From CBDCUW01 sp965222745 (GTDB taxonomy: Bacteria; Planctomycetota; Planctomycetia; Pirellulales; Pirellulaceae), in contig CBDCUW010000005.1 of the NCBI GenBank assembly GCA_965222745.1, positions 3,534,001-3,598,000 on the forward strand: 64,000 bases of DNA, in the 5' to 3' direction. The stretch's first letter is position 1. Each line of letters opens with the position of its first letter. The notes beneath the pieces were generated by a model that made no database searches, had not been told where the DNA came from, and worked only from the letters and a program-made list of their open reading frames with translations. Below are positions 1 through 10,000 of this stretch, one piece after another. Both the position numbers and the translations under genes were made by a program.

Positions 1-2200
1 CGATTTTTTCGATCAGCTCATTTCGCATGGCGACCGGCGGCAGCGGTGCCGGGACAAACGGCAATCCCTGCAACCCGTCCGATTCAAGCTGCCAATTGCT
101 CTCGCCGTCGATCGACAACTGCAGCATCTTGTCACCGCCGGGAAGGGGCATGTCCGCCGGCCACTTTTTGGAAGAATCGCAAACCAAGATGGTGAAGATG
201 CCACAGCGAAGGCCGCTTTCGATCAGCGCCCGCAAATGTTTGTAACCCTCGCGAGTCAAACCTTCCGGCAAGCCGACGCCGGCGACAGCGCGGTACGGTT
301 CGGCCATCGATCCGGCCACCTGGTTGTAGTCCTCGATCCGTTCAAAACGATCTCGAAGACTGGACTGCAGGACGTCTTCCACGTGGTGGGCAAGTTCACC
401 CAAACGGGCGTCGATCTTGCTGTCGGTCGTCCAAACTCGGTGGCCGACCATCGACGCGTCGTGGTCCGCCAGCGCCATGAAACTGGTGAAGTGTTGTCCT
501 CGGCCCAGCGGATCGATCAGCGTCAACTTGGCACGAGTCGGCGCGGCACCTGAAATCAACCGCCAAAGAAGCTGATGCGCCACCTCAATCGCCGCCTCCA
601 TCTGCGAATGATGGGCATGAATGATGACGCCGCTGTGCAACCGTCGATGCAACACGACTGGCAGCGAATCGGGGATCTCCGCATCGGCCAATAGCTCCGA
701 CAGGTCCTCGGCATTGGGATGACCGTTGGAACCTTTTTCTCCATTTTCGGAGGCCGTTTTGCCATGCAGGACGTTACGCAGGCTTTCGTCAACGCGCAAC
801 CAGCCCAACGGTAAGAAATCGACATTCTCCGCGGCGCGGTTGTCTCCGGCGGCCACCTCTTCCCAACTGGGAAATCGGTCCAGAACTTGTCGATCGGTGG
901 TGATGATCCGCTGCAGCCCGCGACTGGCACCCTCTTTCAACCGCGTAGAAAGGTATTGCAACTGGGCGTAGCGGTGGGCGGCACCCTGTTCGCGTTGTTG
1001 TTGCAACATCTGGTCGGTTTGTGCCAAGCTTTCGGTGATCTGTTGAGCCAAATGATCGGCCTTGGAACGCATCTCCGTTCCCACGCTGGCGAACTGCTCG
1101 GTGAATTTTTGATCGGCGGCTGCCAACCCGTCGACCAACTTCTGTCGCTGCTGCTCTTGTTGCAGCCTCAATTGCCGCTCCATGTCCAGCAGTTGTTCAT
1201 CTTGCCAGCGATGGGTGGCTTCGATATGAGCATCTCGTCGCTGTATCAATTCGGCGGCCGAATCCTTGGCGGCGGTGGTGGAGATCTTTCGACCCGCCGC
1301 GGCACATTCCTCCGCTGCTTGGGCGATCCGTTCGACTTGCGGATAAAGCCGCCGAGTCATCTTTTTGAGCGGCCACAGCAAAATCGCGTAGACAATGAAT
1401 CCGATCACGCCACAGACGATGGCGCCGGCGATCATCGTGATCCAGGGCGGCTGGGGACCGAAAAAGTAAGCGAGGATCGCCCAAATCGAAATCATCGCCG
1501 CGACACCCGCGGGCAGATAAAACGAGTCAACCGTTTTGTACGCCGCGCCGGTCTGCATCTCCTCCACAACCTTGTTGCATTTGCGGGTAAGCAGGTGGAT
1601 CGAATCGATTGCCTGTTGGACCGATTCGGGAGCACCGATGCTCATGTCCTCTTCGGGTGTCTGAGCCGGCGGCACTTCGGGCAGCCGGTCAAGACGCCGA
1701 ATGGTCAGCGCTCGCGCCCATTCCAGGCTGGCATGAACGTCGACCAGGCTTTCATCGATCTGCTTGATCTCTTTGCGATTGAGCAACCCTGGTTGGTTCT
1801 TGCGATTTTCGTACTGCTGCAGGACCGCCTGACGCCGCGCTTCGACTTTTCGTTCGATCGACGTTTTTTCTTCGGTCGCCTTGCGCCGAAACAGAGCCGA
1901 CAACCGGGCCAGATCTTTGCGATTGTTGATCGCGGTGGCTTCATAGTTGCTGGTCAGCTTTTCTTCGGCCTTGTCCCATTCATCAAGCATCGCGCGGCGC
2001 CGCAGCCGACATTCATCCGTCTTCTGACTTCGCTTGTCGCCCAGTGCCGCCTCTTCCTGGGCACGTTCTTCGGCGTGCTTTCCCCGCAAAACTTGCTGCT
2101 GATCCAGGCAGCTGCGAAAACGATCGGCCAGGCCTTGAAGCAACCTTTTTTGACGCCGAGGATCGAACAGTCCGGCGGGGGCAACGGAGGAGTCTTTCAT
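1..2200 (-). CDS. FtsK/SpoIIIE-type membrane ATPase, C-terminus outside window
   Basis: Open reading frame from ATG at 2200 running without a stop off the left edge; 733 residues are visible. Residues 20-215 are strongly charged and coiled-coil-like. Two hydrophobic segments lie at about 230-247 and 253-277, followed by a second long Gln/Glu-rich coiled coil (about 285-440). From about 540 the sequence has an alpha/beta fold resembling the degenerate first ATPase domain of large FtsK/SpoIIIE proteins (LTLIDPLGRGQH, RCGIFTILVCD). No Walker A is visible; the canonical FtsK domain would lie beyond the window. The long plus-strand frame over it is a shadow. Family assignment rests on recollection of similar actinobacterial and planctomycete proteins. 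Whether it moves DNA or protein cannot be told from this part. A small helical protein is encoded 41 bp upstream, probably in the same operon. Confidence 0.7.
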   Translation of the reverse strand, partial: MKDSSVAPAGLFDPRRQKRLLQGLADRFRSCLDQQQVLRGKHAEERAQEEAALGDKRSQKTDECRLRRRAMLDEWDKAEEKLTSNYEATAINNRKDLARLSALFRRKATEEKTSIERKVEARRQAVLQQYENRKNQPGLLNRKEIKQIDESLVDVHASLEWARALTIRRLDRLPEVPPAQTPEEDMSIGAPESVQQAIDSIHLLTRKCNKVVEEMQTGAAYKTVDSFYLPAGVAAMISIWAILAYFFGPQPPWITMIAGAIVCGVIGFIVYAILLWPLKKMTRRLYPQVERIAQAAEECAAAGRKISTTAAKDSAAELIQRRDAHIEATHRWQDEQLLDMERQLRLQQEQQRQKLVDGLAAADQKFTEQFASVGTEMRSKADHLAQQITESLAQTDQMLQQQREQGAAHRYAQLQYLSTRLKEGASRGLQRIITTDRQVLDRFPSWEEVAAGDNRAAENVDFLPLGWLRVDESLRNVLHGKTASENGEKGSNGHPNAEDLSELLADAEIPDSLPVVLHRRLHSGVIIHAHHSQMEAAIEVAHQLLWRLISGAAPTRAKLTLIDPLGRGQHFTSFMALADHDASMVGHRVWTTDSKIDARLGELAHHVEDVLQSSLRDRFERIEDYNQVAGSMAEPYRAVAGVGLPEGLTREGYKHLRALIESGLRCGIFTILVCDSSKKWPADMPLPGGDKMLQLSIDGESNWQLESDGLQGLPFVPAPLPPVAMRNELIEKI

Positions 2201-2241
2201 GGCAGAGGCGACGCAACGGGGAGAAGAACAAGAGAGTCGTT

Positions 2242-2499
2242 CTATTCTAACTCGTCAGAGGGGCGCTGATCATCTTTCAAGGCCTGATCGGCCTTGCGAA
2301 CCGTGTCGCAAAATTCGTGCAGCGCCGCGGTGAATCGGTTCAAACTTGGGCCCAGCGTCGAAAGGTGCTCTTTTTCAAAACGGGCGCACTGTTCGTCCAG
2401 CCAATCTTCCCGAACCGCCATCCATAGCCTCGAGAACTCAACGAAATCTCGCCGCAGCCGATTCTCGCCGTCCGTGACGCGTCCAAGATTGAATGCCAT
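2242..2499 (-). CDS. Small helical protein upstream of FtsK-like ATPase (possible WXG100-like)
   Basis: 85 residues from the internal ATG at 2499; the frame is open further upstream but that part is Pro/Arg/Ser-rich and unlike a protein start. The protein is predicted all-helical, charged, with aromatic residues at fixed spacing (SRLWMAVREDWLDEQ, then RFEKEHL) and no signal peptide or membrane segment. It ends 41 bp before the FtsK-like gene on the same strand. Size, helical hairpin character and linkage to an FtsK/EssC-like ATPase resemble WXG100/ESAT-6-type partners of type VII secretion, but a clear W-x-G turn is absent. Otherwise a conserved protein of unknown function. Confidence 0.6.
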   Translation of the reverse strand: MAFNLGRVTDGENRLRRDFVEFSRLWMAVREDWLDEQCARFEKEHLSTLGPSLNRFTAALHEFCDTVRKADQALKDDQRPSDELE

Positions 2500-2622
2500 C
2501 AGCTCACTCGTGGGAGGGGGAGAATTCGTCGGCCGACGATGGGAAGCCTCCCTATCAGGATAGTATCTCCCGCTCGGCGGACATACCGGCAGGCTGCGGA
2601 GGTGGTGACGAAACAACGATCG

Positions 2623-3882
2623 TCAATAGCGCTGGATGATCGCAACGATGAGTTCCGAGTCAAAAAACCGTTCATCGGCACTGGTCATCGGAAAAAGTCC
2701 GGCGACTCGAATGTCGGTCCGGCTGCTCAATTCAGCATGCAACATGATTGCCGCCAGCGTCTGATGGAAATCCTTTCGAGTGTTGCAGAACTCGAATTGG
2801 GTATTCCAGCCGCCTCCCGACAACGTCCCCGATAGGGTCTCGGCGCTGTTCAGTGAACCGGCGTAGTGCAACTCGGCCTGAACAGCCCAGCCGGTCACCA
2901 GCGGGTTGTCAGGATCGCGATGCAACCAATGCCCCAGTGACAAATCCACGTACAACGTGGTTTGATCATCAAGCTCGCCCAGAATTCGACCTCCGCCGGC
3001 GGCCGATTCTCTGAATTCAACTTCGTTGCCGCCGATCGGGATATCAAGCGTGGCAAAGGAAATGAAAAACGTCCGCCGGCTTTGGGTCTGTTTCAACCAA
3101 CCGACAAAGGGCAAAAGATGCACGGCGTCGTTTTGAAACTCGAATGTTTGATCACCGACGGTAAAGAACGTATTGTCACCGGTGGGCACGGTGACGCCGG
3201 CCCCGATCGAAAAGGTATTGCGATCATCGCCGCCGAAACGGCGTTTGCCGATGATCCCCAAGTTTCCGACGTTGGCGTCGTCCGAGCCGAAACCGGCGTC
3301 GAATCCAGTATTGCCCGATGCGATCAGTGGCATCCGTAACTCAATCGACGCCAGCTTGTCGTGAAACGTTTTTTCAAATCCCAACAGATACTGATCGATG
3401 GAACGGTCGCGCCTGGCAAGCGGATACGACGAATAATCGTTCACCCTGGTGTCCAAGGCGTTGTCGTAGTGCTTGTAGATGGCGTAAGTCCGATCGCGCG
3501 GCAGCGGCGAGTTGTGCTCGCCGACGTTCATCCTGCCCAGTACCGGAAATTCCGCGGTCGCTTCGAGATTGAACAGGTCGTTGCTGACGAACAGCGTCCG
3601 TGTGCTGATGAACGGCCCACTCGTGTCGACCGCCTCGCCAGAACCCGAATCACCTTCATCGTCGTCTAAAAAGGAGGCGAAGTCGTCTTCATCGGCAGCG
3701 CTCGCCGGTGGGTCGTCCGCCTGATCGCCCGAGGCGTCTTGCAGGAAAGACGCGTAGGAATAGATGTCCGATGGAGATTGAGCCGACGCGGGTGAGGCTG
3801 CGATGATTGCGCAGATGCAGACGGTCGCGGCAAAGCGCAGGCGGACCGTCGCCGCAGTCGTGTTGCGTGGGGAGCAGATCAT
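2623..3882 (-). CDS. Secreted outer-membrane-type beta-barrel protein, function unknown
   Basis: 419 residues from ATG 3882. Residues 1-35 form a signal peptide (hydrophobic stretch ending SPASAQ). Residues about 45-85 are an acidic Asp/Ser linker (DEDDFASFLDDDEGD). The remainder alternates polar and hydrophobic residues with many Gly and aromatic positions, as in porin-like or transporter-type outer-membrane barrels, and it ends in an aromatic residue (IIQRY). Phrases such as FSIGAGVTVPTGD resemble planctomycete barrel proteins annotated only as hypothetical. It stands alone between the small helical protein and a terminator-bounded oxidoreductase gene. Ligand and role cannot be inferred. 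Confidence 0.7.
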   Translation of the reverse strand: MICSPRNTTAATVRLRFAATVCICAIIAASPASAQSPSDIYSYASFLQDASGDQADDPPASAADEDDFASFLDDDEGDSGSGEAVDTSGPFISTRTLFVSNDLFNLEATAEFPVLGRMNVGEHNSPLPRDRTYAIYKHYDNALDTRVNDYSSYPLARRDRSIDQYLLGFEKTFHDKLASIELRMPLIASGNTGFDAGFGSDDANVGNLGIIGKRRFGGDDRNTFSIGAGVTVPTGDNTFFTVGDQTFEFQNDAVHLLPFVGWLKQTQSRRTFFISFATLDIPIGGNEVEFRESAAGGGRILGELDDQTTLYVDLSLGHWLHRDPDNPLVTGWAVQAELHYAGSLNSAETLSGTLSGGGWNTQFEFCNTRKDFHQTLAAIMLHAELSSRTDIRVAGLFPMTSADERFFDSELIVAIIQRY

Positions 3883-4176
3883 CCGAGCGCATCCTTCCTT
3901 GGTTGTGCGCTATCCTCCGTCGGCGACTTTCCTTGTCAGTGAGGTACCCGCCGTTATCTTCCGTTTCTCGGCTGCCCACCCCCAAAGGTGCAGTGTCGAT
4001 CGAATCGATCACGTTGCCCGCGTTCTAACAACCATGACGGTTAGGTAAAGCTGCCTGCCCAGTGAATAGGTGAGTAGGCGGATAGGTGAATAGGCAGGCC
4101 ACTGGTCCATCAAAAAACGCTCCGGCGCCGGTGGCGCTGGAGCGTTTGTAGCTTGGCAATTTTTGGGGCGTTCTGC
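3883..4176. other. Intergenic stretch with short direct repeats and a terminator
   Basis: No gene is supported here. The stretch upstream of the barrel protein probably carries its promoter, but no convincing boxes were found. At 4062-4095 the motif GAATAGGTGA is repeated with small variations, and a strong terminator follows at 4115-4147. Confidence 0.5.
4115..4147 (-). terminator. Rho-independent terminator of the Gfo/Idh gene
   Basis: A 15-bp stem (AAACGCTCC... pairing with ...GGAGCGTTT, one G-T wobble) with a 3-nt loop lies 30 bp after the oxidoreductase stop. On the minus strand it is followed by a run of six T residues, the classic intrinsic terminator layout. Confidence 0.85.
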
Positions 4177-5478
4177 TTACGCGTACGGATCGTGCTTGCC
4201 GGGAATGGGCACGGGGTACTTTCCGTCGGGACCGGGTTGGGTCGGCGGAATCGTATCAAGCGTGTAGTCGTCGATTCCGGGTGCCAGTTCCGTGCCGTCG
4301 GCAAGCAACTTGTCCCACTTGACGATCTTGCCCGAATAGCAGGCCTCGCGTCCGAGGATTGCGGTGAAGGTCGACTTCGCGCCGTATTCACCTTCGTTGT
4401 AGATATCGCCGCGCATCAGCGCTTCGATCATGTCGTGTTGCTCTTGTTGGTGGCCGTTGGGTTTTTCACCATCAAAAGCCCACTTCTTTTTGCCATCGAT
4501 CGAACCGCTCGGATTCGCCGTTCCCTTGCTGCCGTGAACCGCTTCGCCGACGTAATTCCAGGCACCGCGAAGGTGTCGTCCCTGGCTGAACATCTTGGTT
4601 CCGTCGGGGAAGGTGTATTCACAGAAAGTGTGATCAAAGATCTGAGACTTGGTGGCGTCGCCGTCCATTCGCTGCTCGCGGCCGCCCATCCCGTTGCATT
4701 CCACCGGGTAAGCGCCCTTGACCCAGCAACCGACATCCAGGTTGTGGATGTGCTGCTCGCAGATTTGGTCGCCAGAGAGCCAATTGAAGTGGTACCAGTT
4801 GTGAGTTTGGAATGCCATTTCGGTATGTTCGGGCTCCCGGTTGCGATACCAGATGCCGCCGCCGTTCCAATAAACGCGTTGGCAGATGACGTCGCCGATC
4901 GCTCCGTCGTGAATCCGCTTGATCGTTTCCACATAACGAGGTTCGTGTCGGCGCTGCAAACCGATGGCGACCATCAGGTTCTTCTTCTTCGACTCTTCCA
5001 CCGATGCGAGCACCCGGCGCACGCCGGTGGAATCGGAAGCGACCGGTTTTTCCATGAAGACATGTTTGCCCTTGCTGACCGCGTATTCAAACTGCTGCGG
5101 TTTGAATCCCGGCGGCGTGGCGATGATGACCAGGTCGCAATCGGAATCGACCACTTTCTTGTAGCCGTCCAGGCCGTCAAAAAACCGCTCGGTCGGAACG
5201 TCGACTTTTTCCTTGAACTTGTTCTGCAGTCCCTTGAGTTTCAACGAAGCGATCGCCGGAAACGGGTCGGCAACGGCTACCAATTTGGTGTTGCCCTTGG
5301 TGTTCATGATCTGTCCGGCTGCCGATGAACCGCGGCCTCCACAGCCGATCAGACCGAAGCGAATGGTGTCGCTTCCTTGAGCATGTGCGGTGCGAGCAAT
5401 CGTGCTGGTCAGCGCTGCGCCGGCGGCAGCGGCCGTCGTGTTTTTCAGGAAGCTACGACGTGTCGTGTCGTTTGGCAT
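4177..5478 (-). CDS. Gfo/Idh/MocA family oxidoreductase, twin-arginine exported
   Basis: 433 residues from ATG 5478 (an in-frame GTG lies one codon upstream). The N-terminus carries a twin-arginine signal (TTRRSFLKNT, then an Ala-rich hydrophobic stretch ending AHAQG). A Rossmann dinucleotide motif follows (FGLIGCGGRGSSAAG), and the family's EKP motif is present (HVFMEKPVAS, about residues 145-155). The family catalyses NAD(P)-dependent redox chemistry on sugars, inositols and related polyols; planctomycetes have many exported paralogues with unknown substrates. A second member lies at 26406. Its next upstream neighbour is a putative sugar isomerase, which fits carbohydrate catabolism. Substrate unknown. 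Confidence 0.9.
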   Translation of the reverse strand: MPNDTTRRSFLKNTTAAAAGAALTSTIARTAHAQGSDTIRFGLIGCGGRGSSAAGQIMNTKGNTKLVAVADPFPAIASLKLKGLQNKFKEKVDVPTERFFDGLDGYKKVVDSDCDLVIIATPPGFKPQQFEYAVSKGKHVFMEKPVASDSTGVRRVLASVEESKKKNLMVAIGLQRRHEPRYVETIKRIHDGAIGDVICQRVYWNGGGIWYRNREPEHTEMAFQTHNWYHFNWLSGDQICEQHIHNLDVGCWVKGAYPVECNGMGGREQRMDGDATKSQIFDHTFCEYTFPDGTKMFSQGRHLRGAWNYVGEAVHGSKGTANPSGSIDGKKKWAFDGEKPNGHQQEQHDMIEALMRGDIYNEGEYGAKSTFTAILGREACYSGKIVKWDKLLADGTELAPGIDDYTLDTIPPTQPGPDGKYPVPIPGKHDPYA

Positions 5479-5731
5479 CACTGGGATCCTCTATTGCAGG
5501 TGGGATTCGTTGGGAAGAGTTCTTAACTTACGGAAACAGAACCATACTTTCTTGGGAAGGTCGAATTGTAAACGCCCAGCGACAAAAGTGCAGCCGACCG
5601 GCCCCAAGACCAGCCAAAATGATCTTTTCAACGCCGATTTTCGGCTCTCTGCCCACCGCCCAAGAAGCGATTCGTCGGCGATTTCTCCGAAATCGCATCG
5701 CCCACAGCAACCGGCGGAGACCGACAGACGA

Positions 5732-6682
5732 TCAGCCAATCGCCATCGCCGCAGCGACCACCGCTTTTGATTTTTTCAATCCCTCGACACAGACTTCCAG
5801 CGCATCCCGCTGCCAGTAATCGCGATTGAACAGCTCCAGCGAAAAGGTGCCCACAAAACCGTTGCCGATCAAACCGCGGATGATTTCCGGCAGCCGGCAG
5901 ACGCCGTCGCCGGGAAAGACTCGATCGGCGTCCGAGATTTTTTCTCGCGGCGGATCGGCGGGATAATCGTTGATGTGAAAACAATGCATCCGCGACGCCT
6001 CGATCATGCCCAGCGATGCGAAATCGTTTCCACCTTTGTAGATGTGATAAAAATCGGGCAATACACAGGCGTCGGGATGTCCGGCACCGGCCGAAACGTA
6101 AGCCAGTTCGGCCAACTTGCTCAGCGTGGGAGAAAATCCCCACAGTTCCAATTGAGGCACCACCCCCATTTCGTCACCCACTTCCAACAGCGCCCGATAA
6201 CGCTGGGCGATCACCGGCAGCGGCGGCGAGACACTCTTTCCGCTGTGCGCGCCGACCGGCGGTGCCGCCATGAGCGTGCCGCCGATGCCTTTGACCAGTT
6301 CCATGTCTCGACGAGCCTGCTGAAGTCCTTCGGCTCGCGCGGCATCATCGTCGACGATCCAGTTGGCAAAACCGATGGCGCTGTCGACGGTCAAACCGGC
6401 GTCGGCGATCTGCTTCTTCAAATCTTCCAGCTTACCGCCATCGGCGACGTAGGCCTCGATGTCGCGAATCCAAGGTTCGATGCCGTCATAGCCCGCCTTG
6501 GCAGCCACTTCGACTTGTTGATCGATCGGCAATTTCTGGCCTCGAATCGTGCTGGTATTCAGAGCGAAGCGAACGGGATGCGAATCGCCGCCACTTTCAG
6601 CGGCTTGCGATTGGTTCGATGGAAGCGAAGCGGCAGCAGTCATGGCAGTAGCGGCAACAAGGAGGTCACGGCGGTCAATCAT
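5732..6682 (-). CDS. Sugar phosphate isomerase/epimerase (xylose isomerase-like TIM barrel), exported
   Basis: 316 residues from ATG 6682. An N-terminal secretion signal of Tat type is likely (DRRDLLVAATAMTAAASL). The rest matches the AP endonuclease 2/xylose isomerase-like TIM-barrel family: AGYDGIEPWIRD near the first strand, VVPQLELWGF with a metal-binding Glu, VLPDFYHIYKGG, HCFHINDYP, and a C-terminal FSLELFN. The family includes hydroxypyruvate isomerase, tagatose epimerase and inosose dehydratase/isomerase. The partner reaction is unknown; linkage to the Gfo/Idh oxidoreductase downstream (250 bp apart, same strand) suggests a shared sugar or polyol pathway. Confidence 0.85.
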   Translation of the reverse strand: MIDRRDLLVAATAMTAAASLPSNQSQAAESGGDSHPVRFALNTSTIRGQKLPIDQQVEVAAKAGYDGIEPWIRDIEAYVADGGKLEDLKKQIADAGLTVDSAIGFANWIVDDDAARAEGLQQARRDMELVKGIGGTLMAAPPVGAHSGKSVSPPLPVIAQRYRALLEVGDEMGVVPQLELWGFSPTLSKLAELAYVSAGAGHPDACVLPDFYHIYKGGNDFASLGMIEASRMHCFHINDYPADPPREKISDADRVFPGDGVCRLPEIIRGLIGNGFVGTFSLELFNRDYWQRDALEVCVEGLKKSKAVVAAAMAIG

Positions 6683-7068
6683 CTGGATGGGGTCTCACGT
6701 GAAAACGGCAAAAGGTCGCCCACCAGATTAACACGATCGTCCCGGCATTGCTGTCGGCCGGCTCTCCGAGCCGGCTACGCAAGGCAAAACGTCGGCCTGC
6801 TCTCCGAGCCGGCTGGTGCGGGGCGATTCGTTGCGAGTTCGGAGAACTGGCCGACATTGCCCAAAGTAGCCTGATGAAATAGCCACAAAAAGCACCACAA
6901 GCCACAAAAACCTTTTCGTGCCTTTTTGTGTTTCTTGTGGCTATAAAATCGGCGCGCTGCGCGAGGCTCTCGACCGTTGCTGGCAAGGAGTACACCGAGG
7001 GAAGAGGTTGTCGCCTGCGGAGGTGCTACGCAAGGCGATTCGTTGCGAGTTCGGAGAACTCGCCGACA
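6683..7068. repeat. Intergenic cluster of hairpin repeats
   Basis: No gene is supported. The stretch holds an 8-bp-stem hairpin at 6757-6775 (GCCGGCTC/GAGCCGGC) with a partial second copy at about 6792-6812, and an inverted repeat at 6881-6942 with outer arms AGCCACAA/TTGTGGCT. Two direct copies of a sequence reading GATTCGTTGCGAGTTCGGAG lie near 6825 and 7038. These look like REP/MITE-type palindromes marking the downstream boundary of the ROCO-TIR/DGR island. Confidence 0.6.
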
Positions 7069-10000
7069 CTACGGTGTTTTCAACCCCAGTTTTTCTCGGA
7101 TCCAAGCGATGATCTCGGCCGCGTTCTCCGGTTTCCATTCTCTGCTCGAACCGACTGCGTCCGAGGTGAGTCCCCGTGAGGAGTCGCTGATCAGGGTGAC
7201 GAATCTCTTGCGAAATTCTGACAGATTCAAATCGAGAAGCTGTTCGGGGATTTCCGCGGCATCGTCTCCATCGAGTTTCAATTGTTCCCAATGATCGACG
7301 TATTCTTGAATATCTTTCGTGAAACGTTTTTTTCCGGTTTCATGTTCAATCGACAGAGCGGATTGCCCCACATTCTTGCTGGTACGAATCATGCTCTTGA
7401 TCAGTGAATGAAGCTCCAACATGCACCACCAAGATCGCCAGTACCTGTCACTGGTGAAGACCAAAACCAAATCGACATTCTGCGATCCCGCGTTCGCCAC
7501 ATACTCCGAGATATAGTCCCCCGGTTCCATCGATACTTTGTCTCTCAGCAGCCTCACACGTCCATCCATTTCATCACGCTTCAAAGCGTCGTAGATCGCG
7601 TCGACCGCTTCTTCGTAATACCCTTCCTTGTCAACCGGATCCCAAGCGTAGGAAAAGAAGACCGTTTTGGCGCCTTCGGCCAGGCAGTGATGTTGGTGGT
7701 CGTATGCGTGTTCCACCTCCTCCGGGTTGCCTTCGAAATCGGGCAACTGGGATTCCACGAACTGCTTCAGCGATCCGAACCGCTCCCCCACCGACTTGCC
7801 GGCGACGTCGATTTGGATTTTTCCGCCCAGTCCCGCCTGGGGATCATCCAGTTGGAATCGCAATACCGCCGACCAACGGTCGTCGCCGCGATTCCAGCGG
7901 TAACTCGATCCGTCGATGCGGCAAGCGTCCTTGGCATAGGTGCCGTCGTCACCGTAACGCTTGCACAACTTGCCCATGATCTGGAACCAATGCCCACGAT
8001 GCAGCTTGGCGGACCGGACCTCGTCCGATTGGTCAACGTCGGACAGTTGAAATTCTTCAGGCATGCTGCCAGCGTCGGGCAGGTGGACCGGACTGATGTA
8101 CTGGTCGGTTTCCCAGTGATACGAATGGCCCAGCCGAAAACAGGCACCGACCGATTCCATGAAAGACAAAATCAATCGTTGGTCCGATTCATCAAGCGGA
8201 CCGCCGGACCAACACCAATCTTGCAACTGCTGGAAGGTGAATCGCCCCTGGGCGGCGATGAAGTTGTCGTAGATCGAAGAATCACTGTCCCGTTGCAGTG
8301 CCGTGTAAACCGCCTCCAACGCCCAGGCCTGGTCGACGATCACTCGTGACTGAAACAGTTCGGCGTTCCAGTACAGCCAACCGCTGTGAGTCAAAAAACG
8401 GAGCGTTCGCTGCAATCGCCGCTCGGTTAGAAATCCACCGTCGTTCCAATGTTGACGGAGTGAATCGTAGCGGGTGAATTTGTCTTTCTCTTTCCATTGT
8501 TCGGAGATCGCATGACGGAACTCATCGGCGAATTGATCAAGGGAAAGGCGAGCACGTTCGGCTTGCAGTTGGCCGGAGCTGCGTTGGTGGGCTGTCCGCG
8601 CGTCGGGCAACCATCGCTCGACCATGTTTTGGGCGATCTCCCAATAGGTAGGCACGACCGTTCCCTGAGTTTCGATGACGGTGTGAACCGCATCGCGAAT
8701 CCATTCTTCCAGCTCCTCCCGCTCCTCCCGCTCGCCGGTGTCCGTTTCCGAATCGAGGACAAAGAGCGGAATGTCATCGGGAAGTTTCCCGGTATCGCGT
8801 TGAAGTTTCGCTCGCAGCTTTTCCTTCAGCCGATGGTTTGCTTTGTCATCATCGGGCGACCAGTCCTTGCCTTGGTGGGAACAGACGATGGCGATCAGAG
8901 GGTTGTGGTGAGGCGACTCGGTGCGGATGTAATCGAGCCAATATCGGATCGGGTACCAAACGTCCTGAAATCCGCCCTCGGCGTCCGGCTGACGACCATC
9001 TTGATCGGGATTCCAAACGATGACGAAGACCGAGCCGCGGCTGACGAACAGTCGGTGGGTGGAGTGATAGATCTCCTGGCCGCCAAAGTCCCACAGATGC
9101 AGATGGACTCTCAGCTTCCTGTTCGTCGTCGCATCGACTGCGTCGAAGTTGGGCCAATCCCAAAACTGCACGCCATGAGTCGAACCGGGATAGTCGCCGC
9201 CATCCTCCTTCTTGGCCGAACTGAGCCCGGGAATCAGGTTGAGCGCGAGTTTCGTTTTGCCGGCGCTGCCGTTGCCCAACAGCAACAATTTGCAGCGCCG
9301 TACGTCGCCGCTGCCGACCAGTTCGACCTCGTCCTGATACTCTCGTGTCTCGGCGGCAACATTCGTATGGGCCGTCGATCCATGTTCCGACGCCGGCGGT
9401 TGGAGCACTCCGCTACCGTACAAGAAAAGAGTCCTCGGTTTGCCGGCCCGATCGTCTTCGATCGTTTTGGGGAACGACGGCAACCGAAGCAGCGACCGGG
9501 TGAAAGCAAGATCCAGGTAGTCGAGGGCGGCCGGCAACGGAGGCAGCTCTTTTAGTGATTCAGCATTTCGCAGTCCCAATCGCCGTAAGGATACCGGCAG
9601 CGGATCGGTCCGGTATCTCAGCGCGCCGCAACCATTCAATTCCAACCGATCCAGACCCGCCGGCAATTCCGCTGGCAATTGTTCCAGCTGCGAACAACGG
9701 GAAAGGTCAAGATGTTTCAGGCGGGGCGCCTTGGCGATCAACGATTCGATCCACTCCGGATCGATCGACGCGCACCCGGCCAGCGACAATTCGGTCAAAG
9801 CTTCAAAGTAACCGTCGAGTGACGGGAGATTTTGGAGTTTCGGACAGTCTTCCAACACCAGCGATTGCAGCGTCAGCGGCAGCCAGTCGATCGTCTCCAG
9901 ATCAGCCGACAGGCGGACCTCCAGCACCTGTTGCCGCGGAGACAATGCCGGCAACCGCACCAGATCGGTCGTCGACCAAAGAAAAAGATGAGTCAGGGCG

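Noticed and set aside
887..2269. 460-residue plus-strand open frame
   Set aside because: It mirrors the FtsK-like coding frame on the minus strand, has no recognisable domain and an implausible composition.
4153..5328. 391-residue plus-strand open frame
   Set aside because: Antisense shadow of the Gfo/Idh/MocA gene, which has clear Tat and Rossmann motifs.
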